This document shows, piece after piece, positions 34,039-43,785 of a stretch of 58,596 nt of DNA. The translations under genes were made by a program, and so were the position numbers. This DNA comes from Thauera linaloolentis 47Lol = DSM 12138. GTDB taxonomy: Bacteria; Pseudomonadota; Gammaproteobacteria; Burkholderiales; Rhodocyclaceae. The DNA is taken from assembly GCF_000310205.1 (NCBI RefSeq), contig NZ_AMXE01000015.1:1-58596 (forward strand). Reading direction: 5' to 3'. The notes beneath the pieces were generated by a model. That model was not told the DNA's origin and did not search any database. It saw nothing but the letters and a program-made list of their open reading frames with translations. Every line of letters starts with the position of its first letter. The first letter of the stretch is position 1.

Positions 34039-34495
34039 GACGATGGGCGTCCAGGAAGGTTTGCAGGATGATCCGGGCGGCGGCGGCGTCGAGCACCGCC
34101 TTGCGTTGGTGCCAGCCCTTGAGGCCGGCGCGGGACAGTTCCGCTTCGGCGGCGCGCGAGGACAGGCGCTCGTCGGTGGCGAACACCGGCAAGCCGAAGC
34201 GGCCGTGCAGCTGGTTGGCGAAGCGGCGGCAGCGGGCCGTGAGTTCGTGTTCGGCGCCGTCGAGATGGGTGGGGATGCCGACCACCAGCGCCACCGGGCG
34301 CCATTCGGCGATCAGCCCGGCGATGGCCTTGAAGCGGGCGTCGTTCGATTCTTCGTGCAGTGTGGCCAGCGCGCTGGCCTGGCTGGTCTCGAGTTCGCCG
34401 CTCGCCACGCCGATGCGCGCCAGGCCGAAGTCGAAACCGAGCAGGGTGCCGCGCGCGGGCAGGGAAGGCGGGGCGGCGGATGCCGCGTCAGGCAT
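34019..34495 (-). CDS. ruvX: Putative Holliday junction resolvase YqgF/RuvX
   Basis: A 158-residue RNase H-fold protein with [14 protein letters not shown] at the N-terminus and the conserved [17 protein letters not shown]. Needed for 16S/pre-rRNA 5' end maturation in E. coli and long annotated as a resolvase. The start at 34495 gives an 8-base overlap with algH. Confidence 0.92.
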   Translation of the reverse strand: MPDAASAAPPSLPARGTLLGFDFGLARIGVASGELETSQASALATLHEESNDARFKAIAGLIAEWRPVALVVGIPTHLDGAEHELTARCRRFANQLHGRFGLPVFATDERLSSRAAEAELSRAGLKGWHQRKAVLDAAAARIILQTFLDAHRHEHSRC

Positions 34496-35063
34496 GCCCC
34501 GCGACCTCGCTGAGGTTGGCGAAATCCACGCCCAGCTTCTGCATCGCGGCAACCAGGCGTTCTTCGGGCGGCAGGTCGAACACGATCGACATGTCCGCCG
34601 GCACTGTCAGCCAGGCGTTGTCCATCAGTTCCTGTTCGAGCTGGCCGGCCGTCCACCCGGCGTAGCCGAGGGTGACCAGCACGTCCTGCGGTTCGCCCTG
34701 GGCGCCGATCGCCTGCAGGATGTCGCGGCTGCTGGTGAGGCCGACGTCGCCGCTGACCTTGAGCGTCGAATGCCAGTCGCCGAGGGGGCGATGCAGTACG
34801 AAGCCGCGATCGGTCTGCACCGGCCCGCCGAAGTACACCGGGTGGGCGTCGAAGCCCCGGGCTTCGAGCGGGACGTCGATGCGTTCGAACAGCGTGGCCA
34901 GCGTCATGTCGATCGGGCGGTTCACGATGACGCCGAGCGCGCCCTGCTCGTTGTGTTCGGCGATGTAGGTCAGCGTGCGCACGAAATGGGGATCGGCCAT
35001 GTTGGGCATGGCGATCAGGAAGTGGTGCGTGAAGTTGGCCGTGGGTGTTTCCATGGGCGCCAT
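34488..35063 (-). CDS. algH: YqgE/AlgH family protein
   Basis: A 191-residue protein of the UPF0301 family, once described as an alginate regulator in Pseudomonas; molecular function is uncertain. The family opening [18 protein letters not shown] and the block [11 protein letters not shown] are clear. The ATG at 35063 has GAAG eight bases upstream; ATG 35054 is the alternative. First gene of the algH-ruvX-pyrR-pyrB-pyrC' run. Confidence 0.92.
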   Translation of the reverse strand: MAPMETPTANFTHHFLIAMPNMADPHFVRTLTYIAEHNEQGALGVIVNRPIDMTLATLFERIDVPLEARGFDAHPVYFGGPVQTDRGFVLHRPLGDWHSTLKVSGDVGLTSSRDILQAIGAQGEPQDVLVTLGYAGWTAGQLEQELMDNAWLTVPADMSIVFDLPPEERLVAAMQKLGVDFANLSEVAGHA

Positions 35064-35192
35064 TTTACGCACTTCGCCCGGGTTCTTGTGTGACGAGGAA
35101 GGGATGTCGGCCGCGATTCCGGCCCCGCCGCGGGCCGGGTCGCAGAAAGGGGCGGGTGAGCCGATAATCGCCTCCCGTCCATCCGGATCGCA

Positions 35193-36635
35193 ATGATGAC
35201 TTCAGCCCTCGTCTGGTTTCGCCGCGACCTGCGCAGCTTCGATCACGCCGCGTTGCATCGGGCGCTGCATTTCGCCGGCCGCGTGCATTGTGCCTTTGTG
35301 TTCGACACCGCCATCCTCGACGCCCTGTCGTCGCGCCGCGACCGCCGCGTCGAATTCATCCATGCCAGCCTCGCCGAGCTCGATGCCGCGCTCGACGCCA
35401 TGTCGCGCGCGGCTGGCGGGCAGGGGGCGGGCATCATCGTGCGCCATGGGCGGGCCGAGGACGAAATCCCGCGTCTGGCGCTGGAACTGGGCGTGGACAA
35501 GGTGTTCGTCAACCGCGACTACGAGCCGGACGCGATCGTGCGCGACAGCCGGGTGGCGCAGCGGCTGGCCGAGGCCGGCATCGGCTGCGAAGATTTCAAG
35601 GACCAGGTGATCTTCGAGCGCGACGAGGTGCTGACCCAGGCGGGCAAACCCTTCAGCGTGTTCACCCCGTACCGGAGCGCGTGGCTGAAGGCAGCCGACG
35701 ATTTCCAGATGAAGCCCTACCCGGTGGAGCGCCATGCGCAGCGCCTGGCGCCCAAACCCGCGGGCGAAGCGCTACCTAGCCTTGCCGGCATCGGTTTCGA
35801 GCCGGCCGGCCTTGCCGAACTGCGGATGCCGACGGGCATGAGCGGCGGGCGCAGGCTGTTCGAGGACTTCGCCGCGCGCATCGGGCGCTACGCGCAGGCG
35901 CGGGACTTTCCGGCGCTCAAGGGCGTCAGCTACCTGTCGGTCCACCTGCGCTTCGGCACCGTATCGATCCGCCAGCTCGCCGCGCATGCCTGGCGCGATG
36001 GTGGCGATGGGGCGCAAGCCTGGCTGGGCGAACTGATCTGGCGTGACTTCTACCATCAGATCCTGTGGCATCACCCGCATGTGGTGGCGCGGGCCTTCCG
36101 GCCCGAGTACGACGGCGTGGTGTGGGACGACGCGCCCGGACTGTTCGCCGCCTGGGCCGAGGCGCGCACCGGCTACCCGATCGTCGATGCCGCGATGCGG
36201 CAACTGGCGCAGACCGGCTACATGCACAACCGCCTGCGCATGATCGTCGCCTCTTTCCTGAGCAAGGACCTCGGCATCGACTGGCGCCTGGGCGAACGCC
36301 ATTTCGCCGCGCATCTGAACGACTACGACCTCGCCGCCAACAATGGCGGCTGGCAGTGGGCCGCGTCGACCGGCTGCGACGCGCAGCCCTACTTCCGCAT
36401 CTTCAACCCGGTGACGCAGTCGCAGAAGTTCGACCCGGGAGGGCGCTTCATCCGCCGCTACCTGCCGGAACTGGCGCGGGTGCCCGACACGTTCATCCAT
36501 GCGCCGTGGACCATGGGCGGCATCGACCAGAGCGCGTGCCGCACCCGGATCGGCGTCGACTATCCCGCACCGATCGTCGACCATGCGGCGGCGCGCGAGC
36601 GCACGCTGAAACGGTTCGGCGTGCTGAAAGCCTGA
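35193..36635 (+). CDS. phrB: Deoxyribodipyrimidine photolyase (class I)
   Basis: Repairs UV cyclobutane dimers using blue light, FAD and an antenna chromophore. The 480-residue protein has the N-terminal antenna domain ([12 protein letters not shown]). The FAD-binding C-terminal domain has [26 protein letters not shown] and [19 protein letters not shown]. Two adjacent ATGs (35193 and 35196) are possible starts. GATAAT at 35162-35167 may be the -10 element. Confidence 0.97.
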   Translation: MMTSALVWFRRDLRSFDHAALHRALHFAGRVHCAFVFDTAILDALSSRRDRRVEFIHASLAELDAALDAMSRAAGGQGAGIIVRHGRAEDEIPRLALELGVDKVFVNRDYEPDAIVRDSRVAQRLAEAGIGCEDFKDQVIFERDEVLTQAGKPFSVFTPYRSAWLKAADDFQMKPYPVERHAQRLAPKPAGEALPSLAGIGFEPAGLAELRMPTGMSGGRRLFEDFAARIGRYAQARDFPALKGVSYLSVHLRFGTVSIRQLAAHAWRDGGDGAQAWLGELIWRDFYHQILWHHPHVVARAFRPEYDGVVWDDAPGLFAAWAEARTGYPIVDAAMRQLAQTGYMHNRLRMIVASFLSKDLGIDWRLGERHFAAHLNDYDLAANNGGWQWAASTGCDAQPYFRIFNPVTQSQKFDPGGRFIRRYLPELARVPDTFIHAPWTMGGIDQSACRTRIGVDYPAPIVDHAAARERTLKRFGVLKA

Positions 36636-36702
36636 TCGAAACACTGGATACATCGCGCGGTTGCGGGACAATGCAGGCCATGTTCCCGACCGCCTGCCGA
36701 CC

Positions 36703-37890
36703 ATGAACGCCCCCGACCATTCCGCCGCTCCGTTCGACTTCGACCGCATCATCGACCGCCGCCGCCTGCCGGGCGAAAAATGGGGCCGCTACGCCGGCCG
36801 CGACGTGCTGCCGCTGTGGGTGGCGGACATGGATTTCGCCGCGCCGCCCGCCGTCATCGAAGCCCTGCACCAGCGCATCGATCACGGCGTGTTCGGCTAC
36901 ACTGACGCCTGGCCCGCGCTCGAAGAAGCGGTGACCGAAGGCCTGCTGCGCGATCATGGCTGGACGGTCGAGCCCGACTGGCTGGTATGGCTGCCCGGCG
37001 TGGTGACGGGCTTCAACCTCGCCTGCATGCTGGCCGGCGAACCGGGCGACGGCGTACTGACCGCCGCGCCGGTCTATCCCCCCTTCCTGTCCGCACCGGC
37101 CAACACCGGGCGTGTGCTGCAGCGCTGCGAACTGGTGCTGCGCGACGGCCGCTGGCAATGGGACTGGGATGCGCTGGAGCGCGCGGCCGATGCGCGCAGC
37201 CGCATGCTGCTGCTGTGCTCGCCGCACAACCCGGTCGGGCGCGTGTTCGACGCCGACGAACTGCGCCGGCTGGCCGATTTCGCCGCACGCCGCGATCTGC
37301 TGATCTGCTCGGACGAGATCCATTGCGGCCTGGTGCTCGACGACGGCCGGCCGCATCGCCCCATCGCCGCGCTGAACGTGGATATGGCACGGCGCACGAT
37401 CACGCTGATGGCGCCGTCCAAGACCTGGAACATCCCGGCGCTGTACTGCGCCTTCGCCGTGATCCCGGACGCGGCGCTGCGCCGCCGCTACCGGCACGCC
37501 ATGCGAGGCGTGGTGCCGCACGCCAACGTGCTGGGCATGGCGGCGGCCGAAGCCGCCTACCGCGACGGCGGGCCGTGGCGCGCCGCGCTGCTCGACTACC
37601 TGCGCGGCAACCGCGCCCGCGTGCTGGAAGCGGTGGCGGCGATGCCGGGTCTGGAAACGACCTCGCCCGAAGCCACCTACCTGGCTTGGATAGACTGCCG
37701 CGGCCTGATGGCCGCGCGCGGCATCGACGATCCCGCCGCCTTCTTCGAGGCCGCCGGCGTCGGCCTGTCGGACGGCCGTCCCTTCGGTGCGCCGGGCTGG
37801 CTGCGGCTGAACTTCGGCTGCCCGCGCGCGACGCTGGACGAGGCGCTGCGACGTATGGCGGCTGCGCTGGCGGGGGCGCAGGAAAAGTGA
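36703..37890 (+). CDS. MalY/PatB-type PLP C-S lyase
   Basis: A 395-residue aminotransferase-fold enzyme of the MalY/PatB subgroup, acting as cystathionine beta-lyase (cystathionine to homocysteine) in characterised members. Landmarks are LPLWVADMDFAAPP, SPHNPVGRVF, DEIHCGLVL and the PLP lysine K240 in SKTWNIPALYC. MalY of E. coli also represses maltose genes, but nothing here indicates that. The start at 36703 is the first ATG leading directly into the family's opening. Confidence 0.9.
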   Translation: MNAPDHSAAPFDFDRIIDRRRLPGEKWGRYAGRDVLPLWVADMDFAAPPAVIEALHQRIDHGVFGYTDAWPALEEAVTEGLLRDHGWTVEPDWLVWLPGVVTGFNLACMLAGEPGDGVLTAAPVYPPFLSAPANTGRVLQRCELVLRDGRWQWDWDALERAADARSRMLLLCSPHNPVGRVFDADELRRLADFAARRDLLICSDEIHCGLVLDDGRPHRPIAALNVDMARRTITLMAPSKTWNIPALYCAFAVIPDAALRRRYRHAMRGVVPHANVLGMAAAEAAYRDGGPWRAALLDYLRGNRARVLEAVAAMPGLETTSPEATYLAWIDCRGLMAARGIDDPAAFFEAAGVGLSDGRPFGAPGWLRLNFGCPRATLDEALRRMAAALAGAQEK

Positions 37891-37921
37891 TGCAGCAATG
37901 GAATTGCGCGCGCGTTGCGCC

Positions 37922-38175
37922 TCACCAGCGCGGGAGGAACAGCTTCAAGGGTTGCTCGGTGGCGGGCCTGAAACCGTATCGCTGATAGAAGCGCGCCGCG
38001 GCCTCGTTCTTGGCATCCACGAACAATCCGGCGCTGCCTACGGCTTGTGCCGCCATGCGCGTACGGCTTACCTGGCGGCGGTATCCATCGGCGCCGAGAC
38101 GAGCAGCCTGCCCTGTCCGGTGGTGCCAGCCTTGCCTTGCTTCTCTGCCGACTTCCTGGGTGCGGGGGGCACCAT
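37922..38175 (-). pseudogene. GNAT acetyltransferase remnant
   Basis: On the minus strand, codons from 38071 to the TGA at 37922 encode RMAAQAVGSAGLFVDAK, EAAARFYQRYGF and a terminal LKLFLPRW, the standard C-terminal third of a GNAT acetyltransferase. The part before it (38175-38068) reads TGQGRLLVSAPMDTAAR then a stop, in a frame shifted by one base. This matches the preceding acetyl-CoA loop (normally QGxG). The first ~100 residues are missing; chpA begins its C-terminus only 7 bases beyond. A broken, truncated gene. Confidence 0.72.
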
Positions 38176-38182
38176 GGAAGCG

Positions 38183-41100
38183 TCAGGCAGGCTCGGCCCG
38201 CGCCTGCGTGTAGCCCGCCAGTAGCGCCAGCAGTTCCTCTTCCTGGTAGGGCTTGCCCAGGTAGTGGTTGGCGCCGATCTCCTCGGCGTAGCGGCGGTGC
38301 TTGTCGGCCAGGCGGGAGGTGATCATGATCACCGGCACTGCGCGTGTGCGGGCGTCGGCGCGGAGGTTGCGGACCAGGTCGAAGCCGTCCATGCGCGGCA
38401 TCTCGATGTCCGACAGCACCACGTCGGGCAGGATGTCGACCAGTTGCTCCAGCGCGTCGACGCCGTCCTTGGCAGTGATGACGCGATAGCCTTCGCGTTC
38501 CAGCAGGCGGCCGGTGACGCGGCGCACCGTCAGCGAGTCGTCCACCACCATCACCGTGGGCTGGCGTAGCGCCTCGGCCGGTGCCTCGGCCGGCGTGCCG
38601 GGTTCGTCCTCGCCAGTGGCGCTGTCCAGGCTGCGGCTGGCGAGCGCCACCGGGTTCAGGATCAGGGCGATCTCGCCGTCGGCGAGCACGGTGGCGCCGG
38701 CCATGCCGATGATGCGGGCAAGCTGGGGGCCGGCGTTCTTGACGACGATTTCCTGGTTGCCGCGCAAGCCGTCGACATGCAGCGCCAGCGTCTGTGCGCC
38801 GGCGCGCAATAGCAGCAGCCAGTTGTAGCGCTGCGCTTCGGGCTGGGTGTCGCGGTCGCCGAGCAGGCGCGGCAGGTAGCGGTAGGCATAGTGTTCGCCC
38901 TGCCAGTCGGTGCCGCGCTCGGCTTGTACCTGCCGCAGGGCGTCGAGCTTCAGTTCGGTCGCCTGCGCCACCAGGTTGGACGGGATCGCCCAGGTGCGGC
39001 CGCAGGCGCGCACCAGCAGGGCCTGGGTCACCGCCAGCGTCAGCGGCAGGTAGATGAGAACGCGGGTGCCCTGGCCGGTCTGGCTGCTGACGTCGATCCG
39101 GCCGCCGACGGCGGCGGTCTGGGATTTGACCACATCCATGCCCACGCCGCGGCCGGATACCGCCGACAGCTGGCCGGCGGTGCTGAAGCCGGAGACGAAG
39201 ATCAGGTTGGTCAGGCGCTTGGTGTCGGGATGTTCGTCGGCCGCGATCAGGCCGCTGGTGCGGGCGCGCTCGGCGATGCGTTCGAAGTCGAGGCCGCGGC
39301 CGTCGTCGCTCAGCTCGATGGCGATTTCGTTGCCTTCCTGCGTCGCGGTCAGCACGATCTGGCCGGTTTCGGGCTTGCCTGCCGCGCTGCGGTCCTGCGG
39401 CAGTTCGATGCCGTGCGCAACCGCGTTGCGCAGCAGGTGTTCGAGCGGCGCGGCCATCTGTTCCAGCACGCTGCGGTCGATTTCGATGCGACCGCCGCGC
39501 AGGTCGAGCGTGGCGCGCTTGCCGAGTTCCTTCGCACTCTGGCGCACGACGCGGTACAGGCGGTCGGCGAGGCTGTCGAAGGGCAGCATGCGCACGCGCA
39601 TCAGGCCTTGCTGCAGTTCGCGGGTGGTGCGCGCCTGGCCGTTGAGCGCGATGTCGGCGCCGTCGAGGTTGTGCAGCAAGGTCTGCTGCACGGTGGTCAC
39701 GTCGTTGACGCTCTCGGCCATCATCCGCGTCAGTTCCTGCAGGCGGGTGTAGCGGTCCATTTCGAGTGGGTCGAATTCGCCGTGGTGCGATTCGGCCTGG
39801 GCGATGCGCGACTGCATCTGCACGTCGGCCTGGATTTCGACTTCGCGCAACTGGTTGCGCAGGCGGATGACGTTTTCGGTGAGGTCGAGCAGCGAACGGC
39901 GCAGCGTGCGCAGTTCGCCTTCGATGCGCGTGCGCGAGATGCCGATTTCGCCGGCCTGGTTGACGAAGCGGTCGACTTGCTCGGCGCGGACGCGCAGCGT
40001 GGCCGAGGCGCTGGGTTCGGCTTCGCCCGCTTCGGCGGCGATCGCCGTTGCGGCGGCGGCTGTGCCCGTGGCCGGCGCCAGGTCTGCCTGCGGGGCGGCG
40101 GGCAGATCGGGCGGCAGGCCGGCGAGGCCGTCGATCATCTGTTCGGCGAGGTCGAGACCGAGGATCAGGTCGTCGGTCAGCGCCTGTGTGTCGATCTTGT
40201 CGGCCAGGCCGTCTTCGAGGCGGGATTCGAGTTCGTGGAGATGGCTGCCGAGCGTCATCGCCCCGGCCATGCGCGCGCTGCCCTTCAGCGAGTGCAGCAG
40301 GCGGGCGAGCGTGGCGGGGTGTTGTTGCGCGTCGGGCGCGGCCTGCCAGGCGCGCAGCGTGGCGTGCAGGGTGCCGAACAGTTCGCCGGCTTCCTCGAGG
40401 AAGATCGGCAGCAGTTGCTGGTCGAGCTCGTCCTGCGGCGGCGGGACGAGGCTTGTCGCCGGTGCCTCGGCGCTGGCTCGTGGCGGGGGGGGCGGCGTGA
40501 TCAGCGCGTCGGGCGGGACGGTGGCTTCGGTGGATGGCGAGGCAGGCGCTTCGGCGGTGGTTTCGATGGCCGGCTGTGCCGGCATGGAATACGCGTGGCC
40601 GCATGCTTCCAGCGCGGCGACCTGGGCTTGCGCGCGGGCAGGCAGGGTGTGGGCCGCAATTTCGGCCAGCATGCGCTGCAGCGTGTGGCTCGTGTCGCGC
40701 AGCAGCGCGACTTCGTCGCCCGTCGCGCCCTTGCCCTGGTCGCGCAGGCGGCCCAGCGCATGTTCGAGGGCGCGTGCGAGTTCGTGTGGCGGCTGCAGGT
40801 GTGCGGTGCCCGAGATGCCGGCCAGGGTGTGGGCGGCGCGCAGGGCGACCTCGGTCGGCGGCGTGTCCGGATGCTGGGCGAGGCGTTCGATCTCCTGTCC
40901 CAGGGTGCCGAGATGCTGCCGTGCTTCGGCCTGGTAGAGCGCGAACAGGGCGGGCGAGATCTCGCTGTCGCCGATTCGCACGACGTCGGCGGCGGGGGCT
41001 TCGTCCGGCACGGTTTCGTCTTCGTCCCCGGCGGCGGGTGCCTGCGGCACTTCGCCGGTGGGCGTCGCATCCAGGGCTTCAGGCGGTGCGGCTGCCGGTT

Positions 41101-43765
41101 CCGGCAAGGCCGTTTCGAGCGCTTCCAGGGGGTCGGTTTCGGGGAAGGGCTCTTCGAGGTCGAAATCGATTCCGTCGAGCGCGGGCTCTGCTCCCGCGGC
41201 AATGCCGCTTTCCAGCGGCAGGGGCAGGATCTCGCCGTTCTCCGACAGGTCGAGGTCGGGGAATTCGGGCCAGCTCCCGTCCTCTGGTGCGGGTTCGGGC
41301 GGCATTGCGCCGAGCGCGGGCGGAAGCAGGGCCGCGGCAGGCGGCTCGATGCCTGCGGGTTCGACGATGGCCGTCTCGCTGTTGCGCAGGCGTTCGGCCT
41401 CGGCGAGCAGGGTGCTTGCGTCGGGGGCCGCGCCGTCGCTGGATTGAAGCGCGTCGACCCAGGCCGCGAACAACTGGTGGGCGGCATCGATGAGGTGCAG
41501 CAGGGCGGGCGTCGGCGGCCAGTCGAGCTGCAGCCAGCGGTTCAGCGTCTGTTCGAGGCCCCAGGCGGCCTCGCCCAGGGCGGTCAGCCCGACCATGCGG
41601 CCGCTGCCCTTGAGCGTGTGGAAGCCGCGCCGGATCGTGGTGAGGTGTTCGAGCTGCCGAGGTTCGCTGCGGACGAGTTCGAGCTGTTCGCCGACCGTCG
41701 CCAGGACTTCGGTCGCTTCCTCGATGAAGATGCACAGCAGCTCCGCGTCGATGTCGGCGTCGCTGCCCGGCAGGGCGGGCGGTGGCACGGCCGGGGCCGG
41801 CGTGGGCAGGAGCGGAGGCAGGTCCTCCAGCATGCCCAGGTCTTCGAGCTCGTCGCCGGCCAGGTCATCGGCGGCGGATTCGGGAGCGGTCGGCGCCGGG
41901 GGCGGGGCTTCGGATGCGGGCTCTTCGTGTCCGCTCCGTGCGTCGAGGTCGGCAGCGGACGGCGCCGGCAGGTCGATGCCGTTCTGCTGCGCGATGGCCG
42001 CGGATGCGGCTTCGGGCGCGCTCGGCGGGGTGGCGGCAGGCGTGCTGGAAGCGATGGCTTCGTCCGCGTCCGCGGCTTTCGCCACGTCCCGCTCGCGGCG
42101 GCGTTCCGGGTGCAGGAGGTCGTCGAGGTCGGCCGTGCCGAGCGGCAGCGCTTCGAGATAGAAGCCGAGCGCCGACAGTTGATGGGCCAGCGTTTCGAAG
42201 GCACTGCCGTCGGCTTCGGAGGGGGCGCTGGCCAGGCTGGCGATGCGGCTGCCGGCGTCGCGCACCAGTTCGAGGGCGCGGGTTTCGCCGAGCAGGCTCA
42301 GCGCGCCGACGATCTGCTGCAGCGGCTGGTGGAGATGGGCGAGCGGCTCATGCTTGGCCTGGTTGCGGAAGTAGTCGTCCAGGGTCTGTTCGATCTGCGA
42401 CAGGCTGGTGCGCATTTCGCGGCAAAGCTGTGCAAGCGCCTGCTTTTCCTGGTTCTCGCGTGCGCCGTCCAGGCCTGCCGCGGAGATTTCGGCGGCGGGG
42501 GTTTCGCCCCGCTGCAGCGCTTGCAGCCGAGACAGGCGCTGGTCCATCTGGGCGGCCAGGCCGGCGTCGGGCACGTGCTGGCCGAAGTCGGCTTCGAGCA
42601 GCAGCAAGGCGGTGGCGACTTCGAGTGCGAGCGCGTCCGTGTGCTGCAGGGGATCGCGCCGAAGCCACTGCGCCACGGCCTGCAGACCGTCGAGCAGGCG
42701 GCGCGTGGCCGGGCGCCCGAGCGGCCGGGCGGCGGGGACGAGGAGCGCGAGCCGTTCGTCGAAGCCGGCCAGGGCGATTGCGATACCGCTGCTGAATTCA
42801 TCCCATTGCGCCCGCACGCCTTCGAGCGATTGCTGCAGGGTCCGGAGGAGGGGGCCGAGCGGGATATCGCTGACGCCGGCATCGTCCGGGGGCAGCAACG
42901 CGTCGAGTTGCCAGCATGCGCGCACCGCCTGCTGTTGCGCGCTGCGCGCCGGCATGGTGGCGACGCGGTAGAGGATGTCGCGCAGCAGGCGGTCGGGCGT
43001 CGAAGGCGTGCCGCCGAGCAGGCGCCGGAATTGCGCGTCGATCTGGGCGCACAGGCGCTTGAGCGCGGTGTCGACGGGCAGGCTGCCGTCGATCAGGCCG
43101 TCGTAGAAGGCCAGTGCGGCCCACCACAGGCTGCGCTGGGTGGGGGCGGCCTGCAGGGCTTCGACCGTGGAAATGGCGTCGCGCATCGCCTGCGCGCCCG
43201 TGCCGGCATTGCCGCGCAGCCAGTCGAGCAGGCCGCGTTCGAAGCGCGCCCGCGCTTGGCGCAGCGTGGATTGGGTCGTGGCCGCGTCCAGCGCCGCGGG
43301 CGGCGTGTCGCGCCGCGGCGGACGGCGCGACAGGTCGGGGTGAAAGAGGTCGGCGGCGCAAGGCAGCGGCAGGCCGCGCGCGGCGGCGATCTCTTCGTAC
43401 AGCGGTGCCAGCCTGAGCGGCTGGTCGGGCGCGCCGTGCGCGATTTCCTCGAGGTAGTTGCCGATGCTGGCGACGGCGCGCGAGGCCAGCGCGAGGCTGT
43501 CCGCGCCGGTCGGAAGCTCGCCGCGTGACATCTGGCCGAGGAACTGCTCGGCGGTGTCGGCGAACTGGGTCAGGCCGTTGAGGCCGATGATGGACAGGGC
43601 GCCGCGCACCTGGTGCAGGTGCGTCTGTGCGAACTGCACGCGGCCGGCCGCATCTCCGGCGCTGCGGGCTTCGGCCAGGGCGTCCGCGGAACGCTGCAGG
43701 GCGGCGTCGATCTCGCCCTTCACCCAGGTCAGCGGCCCCAGGTCCGTCTCGGTGGCTTGTGTCAT
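38183..43765 (-). CDS. chpA: ChpA/PilL chemotaxis-type hybrid histidine kinase
   Basis: The 1860-residue kinase of the Pil-Chp system, controlling type IV pilus extension/retraction and, in Pseudomonas, cAMP. Several Hpt-like modules are visible: H51 (HQVRG), H716 (HTLKGSGRMVG), H979 (HTLAGISG) and H1158 (HSLKGSARMAG). Long acidic Pro/Ala linkers separate them. The CheA core follows: a dimer helix, a HATPase with HLLRNAVAHGIE (near 1447) and DDGRGLDF, and a CheW-like domain (about 1580-1715). The final receiver domain has phospho-acceptor D1786 in LSDIEMPRMDG. It starts 20 bases after pilJ. ChpA of P. aeruginosa is about 2470 residues, so this is a shorter form. Confidence 0.95.
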   Translation of the reverse strand: MTQATETDLGPLTWVKGEIDAALQRSADALAEARSAGDAAGRVQFAQTHLHQVRGALSIIGLNGLTQFADTAEQFLGQMSRGELPTGADSLALASRAVASIGNYLEEIAHGAPDQPLRLAPLYEEIAAARGLPLPCAADLFHPDLSRRPPRRDTPPAALDAATTQSTLRQARARFERGLLDWLRGNAGTGAQAMRDAISTVEALQAAPTQRSLWWAALAFYDGLIDGSLPVDTALKRLCAQIDAQFRRLLGGTPSTPDRLLRDILYRVATMPARSAQQQAVRACWQLDALLPPDDAGVSDIPLGPLLRTLQQSLEGVRAQWDEFSSGIAIALAGFDERLALLVPAARPLGRPATRRLLDGLQAVAQWLRRDPLQHTDALALEVATALLLLEADFGQHVPDAGLAAQMDQRLSRLQALQRGETPAAEISAAGLDGARENQEKQALAQLCREMRTSLSQIEQTLDDYFRNQAKHEPLAHLHQPLQQIVGALSLLGETRALELVRDAGSRIASLASAPSEADGSAFETLAHQLSALGFYLEALPLGTADLDDLLHPERRRERDVAKAADADEAIASSTPAATPPSAPEAASAAIAQQNGIDLPAPSAADLDARSGHEEPASEAPPPAPTAPESAADDLAGDELEDLGMLEDLPPLLPTPAPAVPPPALPGSDADIDAELLCIFIEEATEVLATVGEQLELVRSEPRQLEHLTTIRRGFHTLKGSGRMVGLTALGEAAWGLEQTLNRWLQLDWPPTPALLHLIDAAHQLFAAWVDALQSSDGAAPDASTLLAEAERLRNSETAIVEPAGIEPPAAALLPPALGAMPPEPAPEDGSWPEFPDLDLSENGEILPLPLESGIAAGAEPALDGIDFDLEEPFPETDPLEALETALPEPAAAPPEALDATPTGEVPQAPAAGDEDETVPDEAPAADVVRIGDSEISPALFALYQAEARQHLGTLGQEIERLAQHPDTPPTEVALRAAHTLAGISGTAHLQPPHELARALEHALGRLRDQGKGATGDEVALLRDTSHTLQRMLAEIAAHTLPARAQAQVAALEACGHAYSMPAQPAIETTAEAPASPSTEATVPPDALITPPPPPRASAEAPATSLVPPPQDELDQQLLPIFLEEAGELFGTLHATLRAWQAAPDAQQHPATLARLLHSLKGSARMAGAMTLGSHLHELESRLEDGLADKIDTQALTDDLILGLDLAEQMIDGLAGLPPDLPAAPQADLAPATGTAAAATAIAAEAGEAEPSASATLRVRAEQVDRFVNQAGEIGISRTRIEGELRTLRRSLLDLTENVIRLRNQLREVEIQADVQMQSRIAQAESHHGEFDPLEMDRYTRLQELTRMMAESVNDVTTVQQTLLHNLDGADIALNGQARTTRELQQGLMRVRMLPFDSLADRLYRVVRQSAKELGKRATLDLRGGRIEIDRSVLEQMAAPLEHLLRNAVAHGIELPQDRSAAGKPETGQIVLTATQEGNEIAIELSDDGRGLDFERIAERARTSGLIAADEHPDTKRLTNLIFVSGFSTAGQLSAVSGRGVGMDVVKSQTAAVGGRIDVSSQTGQGTRVLIYLPLTLAVTQALLVRACGRTWAIPSNLVAQATELKLDALRQVQAERGTDWQGEHYAYRYLPRLLGDRDTQPEAQRYNWLLLLRAGAQTLALHVDGLRGNQEIVVKNAGPQLARIIGMAGATVLADGEIALILNPVALASRSLDSATGEDEPGTPAEAPAEALRQPTVMVVDDSLTVRRVTGRLLEREGYRVITAKDGVDALEQLVDILPDVVLSDIEMPRMDGFDLVRNLRADARTRAVPVIMITSRLADKHRRYAEEIGANHYLGKPYQEEELLALLAGYTQARAEPA

Positions 43766-43785
43766 GGCGTGCTTCCCGCGGTGGC

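Noticed and set aside
38891-43528. A 1545-codon open frame on the plus strand opposite chpA
   Set aside because: It is a GC-rich mirror of chpA; its translation is low-complexity (Gln, Ala, Gly, Arg rich) with no domain signature, while the minus strand encodes clear kinase motifs.
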